The notes under the pieces are model-generated. The model had not been told where the DNA came from. It saw nothing but the letters and a program-made list of their open reading frames with translations, and made no database searches. A DNA stretch of 5,520 nt, taken from NCBI GenBank assembly GCA_003135255.1, contig PLAX01000086.1:3233-8752 (forward strand), written 5' to 3'. This DNA is from Candidatus Dormiibacterota bacterium. Its GTDB lineage: Bacteria > Chloroflexota > Dormibacteria > Aeolococcales > Aeolococcaceae. Shown here in pieces: positions 1-5,480 of the stretch. A program made the translations under genes and the position numbers. Each line of letters begins with the position of its first letter. Position 1 is the first letter of the stretch.

Positions 1-446
1 CTGATCACGACGATGCCCAGCCCGACGACGAGCATCCCCATCTCGACCTGGACCGCGAGGATGGCGCCGCCGGCGGTCGCGGTCAGGATCAGGGCGTGGT
101 ACGCGGGCAGCCGAGAGCCGAGGCGCTCTTCGGCGGCCCCGCTGGTCAGGATCGCAAGCAGCCCCGTCCCGCACAGCAGAAGCACCGCGAAGGTGCTGAA
201 GCGGTCGGCCACCACGCCCCCCGCGTAGGCGGCGAGGCCAACTCCGTTGGTGAGCGCGACGCCGCGAAGCGCGACCAGCGCAGCCGCGGCGGCCCCCACG
301 AGTGCAAGCGCTCCGAGCCAGCGATGAAAGGACGGCGGCAGCCCGGGGCGAAGCCAGCCGAGCAGCCCTCCGACCGCCGCGAGCGCGACCAGCAACGTCG
401 TCGGCAGCATCGTGGCGAACACGGCCATGCCATTGGGTGCGGGCAT
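1..446 (-). CDS. nuoN: NuoN-like antiporter-fold subunit, N-terminal 148 residues (runs off window)
   Basis: This is the N-terminal part of a protein related to subunit N of complex I, the antiporter-like subunit next to NuoK in the membrane arm. The ATG at 446-444 forms a TGATG overlap with the stop of the nuoM-like gene, and the frame stays open to base 1. Visible landmarks are a hydrophobic N-terminus (residues about 8-33), a second helix (about 43-60), the segment ADRFSTFAVLLL (80-91, compare the DSFSRFF region of NuoN), and a helix pair at 114-148. Residues AYHALILTATAGG (115-127) align with the E. coli segment FYALLLFATLGMM. The following helix reads VGLGIVVI where the family has GLEL, so the conserved TM5 Glu (E133 in E. 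coli) is Gly144 here. The assignment rests on gene order after L and M plus this partial alignment. The other channel residues lie outside the window. No strong Shine-Dalgarno precedes the start, so coupling from the upstream gene is likely. Confidence 0.75.
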   Translation of the reverse strand, partial: MPAPNGMAVFATMLPTTLLVALAAVGGLLGWLRPGLPPSFHRWLGALALVGAAAAALVALRGVALTNGVGLAAYAGGVVADRFSTFAVLLLCGTGLLAILTSGAAEERLGSRLPAYHALILTATAGGAILAVQVEMGMLVVGLGIVVI

Positions 447-1996
447 CAGGCGACCCCCGGGAAGAGGATGTACCCGGCTCCGTTCTGGAAGAGTTCGGCG
501 AAGTGCCCCGGCACCACCCCGATGAGGACGATCAGCCCGACCAGGATGCCGATGTAGGTCAGCTCGAGGGGCCCGAGGTCCCGGGCTCGCTCGAAGGTGT
601 CGCGGGAGGCTCCGAGGAAGACGCGCTGGGCCGTCCAGACCAGCACGCCCGAGGCCAGGAGGGTGCCCGCGAGCACCACGGTGCTCGCCCACCGGTGGGC
701 TGGGAAGGACCCGGTGAAGATGAAGAAGTCGCCGGCGAATCCGGCCAGGAGGGGCACGCCCGCCGCCGCGAGGGTGGCGAGCAGCCAGAACGCGGAGAGG
801 AACGGTGCCTGCCAGGCAAGGCCACCGAGCTGAGAGATGCGCACGCGCCGGGTCCTCTCCTGGATCAGGGAGGCGAGCAGCATGAGCACCCCGATCACCA
901 GACCGCGGGCCAGCAGCAGGAAAATGATCCCGGTGATCGCGATCGAGGTGTGGCCGGCGACGCCGAGCAGCACCAGTCCCATGAAGACCGTGCCCACATG
1001 CCCGATGAGGCGCCTCAGGTCATCGGTGCGGAGCGCCGCCAGCCCCCCCCAGACCACGGTCACCACCGCCAGGACGGCGAAGAAGAGCGAGAAGCTGCCC
1101 GACGTCGAGGGGAAGAATCCGACCGCGACATGGACGAGGGTGTACGCCCCCAGGCTGGGCAGCACCGCGGCGAAGATCGCCGAGAGCACCCCCGTGCTGT
1201 CCTCCTCGAGGTCGAGCAGCGCCCCGTGCAGGGGCACGACGGCCATCGCCAGCAGCGAGGCCGCGGTGATGAGCCAGAAGGCGACTGTCTCACCGTCGCC
1301 CGGCAGGGACACGGGGGTGACGCCCATGTCGAAGGAGTGCGCACCGGCCTGGAAGGCGATCAGCACCGCGGCGAGCAGGAGGAGACCGGCGGAAACCAGG
1401 CTGGTGGCCGCGTAGCGGGTGGCCGCCCGCGTTCCGCGGCCGTGCCCGAAGGCTCGGGCCAGCACATACACGGGGACGATCGCGAGGGTCCAGAAGAGGA
1501 GGAAGAGGACCCAGTCATAGGAGACGAGGATGCCGAGGGAGGCCGTCTCGAGGGTGAGCAGGCAGACGGTCAGGAGCTTGACGTGACTCTGGTTGCGCCA
1601 GGCGGCGAGCGCGGCGCAGAAGAAGACGACGGAGACCACGAGGATCACCGAGAGCGCCACCCCGTCCGCGTCGAGATGGTAGCTGGACACGATCGGGAAA
1701 GAGGAGAGCCAGCTGTGCTGCTCGACGAGGTCGCCGCCGGGGATGCCGCCGGTCCCTCCTGCCGCGTCGGACACCTGGGTCTCCACGGCCCAGATCGCGA
1801 AGAAGAGGGCGGCGCCCGCACCGGTGGATCCGAGTGACTTGATCCGGCGCAACTGGTCCTGGGTCTGGTTGGGCATGAGGAGCGCCGCCAGGGCGAAGAC
1901 GACCGCGCTCCAGACCATGGCGGTGAGCACCAGGGTGGGGAACGTGACCCCCGTGGTGGTGGTGGTGGTGCTCGTCGTCTGGGCGAGGAAGTTCAT
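446..1996 (-). CDS. nuoM: NuoM-like complex I membrane-arm subunit lacking most proton-path residues
   Basis: This 516-residue polytopic protein is close to the usual NuoM length (about 500). It belongs to the family of antiporter-like subunits of NADH-quinone oxidoreductase. Landmarks in order are FLLFWTLAIVPVYVL (165-179, TM5), AMAVVPLHG (250-258, TM7), LPSLGAY (279-285, TM8), TDDLRRLIGHVG (324-335), ERTRR followed by GGL (380-392), and GDFFIFTGSF (422-431, TM12). Compared with E. coli NuoM by eye: E144 is Thr170, K234 is Ala250, K265 is Ser281 and H348 is Arg364. The TM12 Glu E407 is conservatively Asp423, and His257 and His333 are retained. The usual WLPDAH loop after LHG is replaced by an acidic ALLDLEED. 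The N-terminus has a six-Thr run (10-15). The start is an ATG overlapping the nuoL-like stop as ATGA. A later ATG (codon 27) would cut the first helix. The stop overlaps the nuoN-like start. Family membership is confident; loss of pumping is inferred. Confidence 0.9.
   Translation of the reverse strand: MNFLAQTTSTTTTTTGVTFPTLVLTAMVWSAVVFALAALLMPNQTQDQLRRIKSLGSTGAGAALFFAIWAVETQVSDAAGGTGGIPGGDLVEQHSWLSSFPIVSSYHLDADGVALSVILVVSVVFFCAALAAWRNQSHVKLLTVCLLTLETASLGILVSYDWVLFLLFWTLAIVPVYVLARAFGHGRGTRAATRYAATSLVSAGLLLLAAVLIAFQAGAHSFDMGVTPVSLPGDGETVAFWLITAASLLAMAVVPLHGALLDLEEDSTGVLSAIFAAVLPSLGAYTLVHVAVGFFPSTSGSFSLFFAVLAVVTVVWGGLAALRTDDLRRLIGHVGTVFMGLVLLGVAGHTSIAITGIIFLLLARGLVIGVLMLLASLIQERTRRVRISQLGGLAWQAPFLSAFWLLATLAAAGVPLLAGFAGDFFIFTGSFPAHRWASTVVLAGTLLASGVLVWTAQRVFLGASRDTFERARDLGPLELTYIGILVGLIVLIGVVPGHFAELFQNGAGYILFPGVA
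1953..1970. repeat. (GTG)6 trinucleotide tract near the nuoM-like start
   Basis: Six perfect GTG units on the plus strand (CAC on the minus) fall in codons 9-15 of the nuoM-like gene and encode most of its Thr run. Changes in copy number would keep the frame and only vary the Thr length. Confidence 0.85.
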
Positions 1997-4074
1997 GTGG
2001 TGTGCACCGGGAAGTGCCCCCCCGCCGCGAGGACGCTGGCGCCGACCAGAAGCAGGATCACCGCGAGCGTCACGCCGAGCCCGATGCCCAGCCGGCGCAC
2101 CCGGACACGCTCCAGGGACCAGGCGGCCGCCTCGATCCCCTCACCGGCGGAGTCGTAGAGAGGCTCGACCAGCTCGTGGTCGAAAGCCACCACCTCCCCC
2201 GCCAGAGCGTTCCCGGCTCGAGCACCAAACGCGAACGCCCAGCGCACGGCCGCCGGGCCCGTGGCGCTGAGGGTGGGGATCCGGAGCCAGACTCCGAGCC
2301 GAGCGACCCGGCGGGTCAGCCCGGCCCGCGAGACCGCAACTCCCCCAGCCACGCCCACGACCAGCGCGGCGGCGGCGGCGGCGAACGCCCACCACTCGAC
2401 GGGCAGGATCTGGTGGCTCGCGCCGTAGTAGATCCAATGGCTGAAGGTGAGCGCGGGAACGCGTCCCTTGCCGTGACCGATGGCGGCGATCCCCGGCAGA
2501 CCGACGACGACGGCTCCCACCGTGGCGGCCGCGCACCAGCGCTGGAGCGTCCGCAGCGGTGGTTCCGCTTCGGTGAGCTTCTCAACGAGGAAGCCACGCC
2601 GCACCGCCGGCGTGCCGCGGCAGATGGTGACCAGCAGACGGACGGCGTACAGAGCGGTCAGCACCACGGCTGCGATGGCCAGCACCGCGACCAGGTCACG
2701 GACCCAGCCCGCCATCTGGCCCCCCTGGACGATGATGTAGCGGGTGGTGGAGCCCACCTCCTCGCGCATGTTGGGAAAGCGGTTGAGGAAGATGGAGGAC
2801 ACCACGTCGTAGCCGACCAGGTCGAGGCCCGCGGCGGCGAGGGCCCAGAGCCCGAGGCTCAGGCTGGTGTGCCGCATCCGCCGCCAGGCGCCACCCATCT
2901 CGCCGATGTCACGGGTGCGGTAGGCGCGGGCAAGGCTGCCGGCTGTGACCAGGAGAAGGAGGCTGAGCGGCGCGCTCACGACGGTGATCAGCAGTCCCGC
3001 ACTGTAACCGCCCGCTCCCATGGCGGTGATCGCCAGGGCCAGCTGTGCCGAAGCGGAGAGGAGGGCGACGCGATAGATGTCGCGCGACACGAAGCACGCG
3101 GCGCTCAGCCAGACGGCGCCCACCGCGCCGATCACGGCGAGGATGCTCAGGACGCCGGGCGTGACCAGGAGGAGGGTGTAGATCCTGGCCAGCAGGATGA
3201 CCCCGGCGAGCAGCGACATGGTGATCGCGCCGAGCACGGGGAGCGGGGCCTCGCGCAGGCCGGTGAGCCAGGCCGTGAACGGGGCCTGGGCGGCGTGCGC
3301 GAGGGCGGCGACGACCAGGAGCACCGTAAGGATCACCAGGCTCTTATAGCTGCCGTTGGTGACCGTTCCCTTCGCGGCGGCCTGCCAGGCGGGATTCAGG
3401 AGGCGGAAGTCGAAGATGTCGAGTGCTCCGCCGGCCGGCTGCGGCCGAAGCCCGAGGTACGGGCCCATCTTGTCGATGATGTACGCCAGACCGAGCAGGA
3501 GGCTGGCGTCGGCCCCGAGGAGCACCGAGAAGGCGCGCCGGGCTGGAGCGGTCGTCTCCCGCCGATGCCAGTAGTGGAGAGCCAGGACGAGAGTCGTCGC
3601 GCTGATCGCTCCGAGGGTCAACCAGACCTGGAAGAGGCCAGGGCTCAGCACCAGGCCGAGCATCAGGGTGGCGAGCAGCGAGCTCGCCCAGAAGAAGCGG
3701 CGGTAGCCGGCGTCGTGCGAGAGCATCGCCGTCCCGAGGCCCTGGACGACGAGGAAGAGGAACGAGATCAGGACCATGAAGCTGGCGCTCAGGTTGTCGA
3801 CACGGACACCGACCGCGACCTGGAAGGTGGACGGGAAGGTCGCCGTCTCGCTCGGCCCCGGGGTGAGCGAGAGGTAGTTGAGCGTCGAGATGTCGGGGTT
3901 GATGCTGGTGGTCTCGTGGAGCAGGCGATAGCCGAGCACGAACAGCGCCACGATCAGGGACATCCCCAGGAACGTCATGCACACGTGAGCCGCTCGCCGC
4001 GGGGTCTCGGCGACGAAGGAGGCGCCGCAACCCGCCAGCGGGAGCAGCAGGACGACCCAGGCAAAGCTGCCCAT
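1993..4074 (-). CDS. nuoL: NuoL-like distal complex I membrane-arm subunit with channel residues replaced
   Basis: This 693-residue polytopic protein is longer than typical NuoL (about 610-650). Its order between K and M and its motifs identify it as the distal antiporter-like subunit. Alignable landmarks are GYRRFFWASSL (123-133), AHAAQAPFTAWL (259-270, against GKSAQLPLQTWL in E. coli), LLAGVILLAR (288-297), RDIYRVALLSASAQ (331-344, against TDIKRVLAYSTMSQ), GEMGG (391-395), and a C-terminal extension with helices near 511-528 and 562-582, an amphipathic stretch at about 585-655 and a last helix at 660-683, as expected for the lateral-helix region. By eye the key residues are changed: E144 is Leu154, K229 is His260, K305 is Tyr334, H338 is Ser367, K342 is Ser371, and K399/D400 are Val425/Ser426. 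The segment holding His254 is two residues shorter and has no His. The equivalent of D178 remains (Asp189). A GAGGGGGAG Shine-Dalgarno lies 8 nt before the ATG, which shares one base with the nuoK-like stop. Confidence 0.87.
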   Translation of the reverse strand: MGSFAWVVLLLPLAGCGASFVAETPRRAAHVCMTFLGMSLIVALFVLGYRLLHETTSINPDISTLNYLSLTPGPSETATFPSTFQVAVGVRVDNLSASFMVLISFLFLVVQGLGTAMLSHDAGYRRFFWASSLLATLMLGLVLSPGLFQVWLTLGAISATTLVLALHYWHRRETTAPARRAFSVLLGADASLLLGLAYIIDKMGPYLGLRPQPAGGALDIFDFRLLNPAWQAAAKGTVTNGSYKSLVILTVLLVVAALAHAAQAPFTAWLTGLREAPLPVLGAITMSLLAGVILLARIYTLLLVTPGVLSILAVIGAVGAVWLSAACFVSRDIYRVALLSASAQLALAITAMGAGGYSAGLLITVVSAPLSLLLLVTAGSLARAYRTRDIGEMGGAWRRMRHTSLSLGLWALAAAGLDLVGYDVVSSIFLNRFPNMREEVGSTTRYIIVQGGQMAGWVRDLVAVLAIAAVVLTALYAVRLLVTICRGTPAVRRGFLVEKLTEAEPPLRTLQRWCAAATVGAVVVGLPGIAAIGHGKGRVPALTFSHWIYYGASHQILPVEWWAFAAAAAALVVGVAGGVAVSRAGLTRRVARLGVWLRIPTLSATGPAAVRWAFAFGARAGNALAGEVVAFDHELVEPLYDSAGEGIEAAAWSLERVRVRRLGIGLGVTLAVILLLVGASVLAAGGHFPVHTT

Positions 4075-4400
4075 CAGCGCTGCTCCCCCTCGGCGTCACC
4101 GTAGGCGTCGGTGTCGAGGCTCTCATGGCGGCGGTGCAGCAGCGCCACCAGCGCGGCGCCGACCAGGGTCAGCGCCGCACACACCACCACCGCAGCGAGC
4201 GCCACCACCTCCCCCTGCCCGGGGCCGGAGCGGCCGCCGTCGATGGCGGTGAAGCCGGCGAAGGCGATCACGGGGGCGAGCAGGAGTATGGCCAGGCTGA
4301 CCAGGAGGCCGAACGCATCACGCCGGGTCAGGACCCCGAAGGCCCCGATGGCGAAGACGGCACCACTCAGCAGGGCGACGTTCCCCGCGCCGATGCTCAT
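4074..4400 (-). CDS. nuoK: NuoK-like small membrane subunit lacking both conserved glutamates
   Basis: This 108-residue, three-helix protein has the NuoK size (about 100) and position between J and L. Helices run at about 5-23, 29-50 and 63-88. The pattern GVLTRRDAFGLLVSLAIL (22-39) matches the E. coli segment GLVIRRNLLFMLIGLEIM, and GAALVALLHRR (81-91) matches GLALLLQLHRR, so the register is fixed at both ends. In that register Glu36 of E. coli is Ala37 and Glu72 is Leu77. Both are the intramembrane carboxylates considered essential for linking the quinone site to the antiporter subunits. The only nearby acid is Glu64, at the start of the third helix. The C-terminal tail is acidic (HESLDTDAYGDAEGEQR). 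The ATG overlaps the nuoJ-like stop as ATGA and has a GGAGGAGG Shine-Dalgarno. A longer in-frame reading up to 5096 exists but would bury the nuoJ-like gene and adds a Pro/Arg/Gly-rich non-membrane leader, so it is rejected. Confidence 0.77.
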   Translation of the reverse strand: MSIGAGNVALLSGAVFAIGAFGVLTRRDAFGLLVSLAILLLAPVIAFAGFTAIDGGRSGPGQGEVVALAAVVVCAALTLVGAALVALLHRRHESLDTDAYGDAEGEQR

Positions 4401-4993
4401 TCGCCTCCTCCAGCCCGCCCAGCCTGGCGGCGGCGGCGCGCGGCCACCCGGTCCTCGCGACGACGGCGCATCTTCTCCTCTCTCTCCCTCCGAGCCCGGG
4501 CCCGCTCGTGTTGCTCGGCCTCGTCGGCGCTGGTGCGCCCGATGACCACCGCGACCACCACGGCCGCCGCGCCGAGGACCACCAGGAGCCCCGCGGTGAC
4601 CGGAGCCTGGTGGTGGAGGACGCTGCTCAGCCCCTGCTTGATCCCCGACCGGAACCAGCCTCCGCGCGAGGCGAGCACCGCTCCGTCGAGAACGACCACG
4701 GCCAGCACGGCGAGGCCGAGCCCGTACACCCACCGGCTGAGCGGCAGCGGCTGGGCCCGGGGACCGAAGCCACCGCGACGCGCGACCTCCACCACCACCG
4801 CGAGGGTGGCGAGGAGAAGCACGACCTCCAGGAGGGTCAGAAGATACTCGCCGCTCACCAGCAGGAAGATGCCGATCGAGACCGCCACCGCCGCCGCGGC
4901 GACCGCGGACGTCACCGCGCCCCGGAGGAGGACCGCGGCCGCACAGCTCAGGACCACGAGCACCCCCGCCACATAGAAGCCGGCAGCGCTCAT
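4397..4993 (-). CDS. nuoJ: NuoJ-like membrane subunit with altered TM3 motif and Arg-rich tail
   Basis: This 198-residue protein has five predicted helices (about 7-23, 30-46, 50-69, 88-106, 132-152), the NuoJ topology. It begins AAGFYVAGVLVV, similar to the FYICGLIAIL start of E. coli NuoJ. The third helix has EYLLTLLEVVLLLATLAVV (49-67) where NuoJ has AYFAGALEIIVYAGAIMVL. Glu56 is kept (E55 in E. coli), but Tyr59 and Gly61 of the YAG pi-bulge motif are Leu60 and Ala62. After the last helix, residues 153-193 form a highly charged Arg/Glu-rich tail, probably cytoplasmic and helical, longer and more basic than usual. The ATG at 4993 was chosen because it begins the hydrophobic part directly. 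It has no clear Shine-Dalgarno. An in-frame TTG at 5122 would add 43 Pro/Arg-rich residues and overlap the upstream gene, and is less likely. Identity rests on order, topology and the one alignable helix, so it is less secure than L or M. Confidence 0.66.
   Translation of the reverse strand: MSAAGFYVAGVLVVLSCAAAVLLRGAVTSAVAAAAVAVSIGIFLLVSGEYLLTLLEVVLLLATLAVVVEVARRGGFGPRAQPLPLSRWVYGLGLAVLAVVVLDGAVLASRGGWFRSGIKQGLSSVLHHQAPVTAGLLVVLGAAAVVVAVVIGRTSADEAEQHERARARREREEKMRRRREDRVAARRRRQAGRAGGGE
4404..4411 (-). promoter_or_regulatory. Shine-Dalgarno GGAGGAGG for the nuoK-like gene
   Basis: GGAGGAGG ends 3 nt before the ATG at 4400, and the first GGAGG is 6 nt from it. It overlaps the last codons of the nuoJ-like gene (encoding the Gly-Gly-Glu end). 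It fixes the short NuoK start rather than the longer in-frame reading. Confidence 0.7.
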
Positions 4994-5099
4994 GAGCGAC
5001 CGCAACCGAGGGGCTCGCAAGGGAGCTGAGGGGCGGGACGGCTGCTTGGCCGGGACATCGCCGCGAGATTGTACCGGTGGGGGGCAGCCCCCCCATGAT
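4994..5099 (-). promoter_or_regulatory. Only intergenic gap in the operon, candidate leader or internal promoter
   Basis: These 106 nt separate the 126-residue gene from the nuoJ-like gene, while every other junction overlaps. On the minus strand the gap opens with a G-rich hairpin (5095-5078), followed by TACAAT (5073-5068), which matches the bacterial -10 consensus at 5 of 6 positions. At a 17-nt spacing the -35 position reads ATGGGG, which is not a recognisable -35. A start there would leave a leader of about 70 nt. I see no known riboswitch fold. A promoter is possible but weakly supported. Confidence 0.2.
5078..5095 (-). other. GC-rich hairpin just after the 126-residue gene
   Basis: The minus strand can form a 7-bp stem, TGGGGGG paired with CCCCCCA around a four-base GCTG loop, starting 4 nt after the upstream stop codon. 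The downstream side lacks a T-run (it continues CCGGTACAAT), so it is not a classical intrinsic terminator. It could slow polymerase, protect an RNA 3' end, or set a different expression level for the module downstream. The G7 run is also a plausible slippage or sequencing-error site. Confidence 0.4.
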
Positions 5100-5480
5100 T
5101 CAGACGGAATCGTCCTCGTCAAGGCTCCGCGGAGGCGGGGGTGTCCAACGCTGGTCGGGCGGTATCACCCGCTCCACGAAGAGGATCAGGCTGAGCCCGA
5201 GGAGGGCGATGATCAGCCCGATGAGGGTCACGACATCGAGATAGAGCGGGATCAGGGGAATCTTGATCGAGAGATCCCAGACGCTGGCGGGCCTGCCGGT
5301 GGCCACCACCACGGTCCGCTCGCCGACCAGGCCGACCACGACCAGCGTCGCTCCCACCCCGGGGATGTGGAAGAGCGCGTTCCGGTGGCGCACCGCGAAC
5401 CAGAAGCAGTACGCGGAGACGGCGCAGGCAACCAGCACCGCGATCGACGCGAGGACGATCTGATACCAGTGAAGAGTCAC
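5100..5480 (-). CDS. Small three-helix membrane protein of unknown family
   Basis: This 126-residue protein is not recognised. Hydrophobic segments lie at about 6-30, 41-62 (interrupted by Glu54-Arg55) and 79-102. The RHR after the first helix and ER after the last suggest an outside N-terminus and a cytoplasmic C-terminus. Between helices 2 and 3 is ASVWDLSIKIPLIPLY (65-80). The tail holds WTPPPPRSLDEDDSV, a proline run followed by an acidic end. Size and helix number resemble NuoA, but I cannot find the NuoA EPYECG loop or the FDVE helix motif, so I do not call it NuoA. The start is GTG at 5480-5478, backed by a GGAGGAGG site 7 nt upstream and by a GTGA overlap with the preceding gene's stop. 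Position directly before NuoJ is where nuoI or nuoH sits in standard operons, and it is neither (no Cys clusters, too few helices). An accessory subunit of the encoded complex is the simplest inference. Confidence 0.75.
   Translation of the reverse strand: MTLHWYQIVLASIAVLVACAVSAYCFWFAVRHRNALFHIPGVGATLVVVGLVGERTVVVATGRPASVWDLSIKIPLIPLYLDVVTLIGLIIALLGLSLILFVERVIPPDQRWTPPPPRSLDEDDSV

Noticed and set aside
302..1837. Long plus-strand open frame (511 codons) opposite the nuoM-like gene
   Set aside because: The translation is a hydrophilic Arg/Glu/Gly/His-rich mixture with no domain pattern, as expected for the antisense of a high-GC membrane-protein gene. The minus-strand product has clear family motifs.
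4026..4074. Lipobox-like LAGC at residues 13-16 of the nuoL-like protein
   Set aside because: There is no basic n-region, and NuoL proteins normally start with a first helix of the LLPLAG type. A Cys there is most likely coincidence.
2002..4104. Long plus-strand open frame (700 codons) opposite the nuoL-like gene
   Set aside because: Same reason: a low-complexity charged product, with an extent that mirrors the nuoL-like gene because of GC-biased third positions.
3344..4126. 260-codon minus-strand frame overlapping the nuoL-like start
   Set aside because: It is an out-of-frame shadow of the nuoL-like gene with a Pro/Arg/Gly-rich product and no motifs.
1..4993. Assignment to an Mrp antiporter, a DabAB carbon pump or a hydrogenase-4 module
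   Set aside because: The order J-K-L-M-N with single-domain L and M fits the complex I arm best. No DabA, MrpE/F/G or hydrogenase subunit is visible, although the peripheral partner is outside the window and a hydrogenase link cannot be excluded.
5078..5095. Hairpin read as an intrinsic terminator
   Set aside because: No U-tract follows the stem in the transcription direction, and the operon continues with the same theme downstream.
4994..5122. TTG start at 5122 for the nuoJ-like gene
   Set aside because: It adds 43 Pro/Arg-rich residues without family similarity and overlaps the preceding coding region by 23 nt. The ATG at 4993 begins directly at the membrane part.
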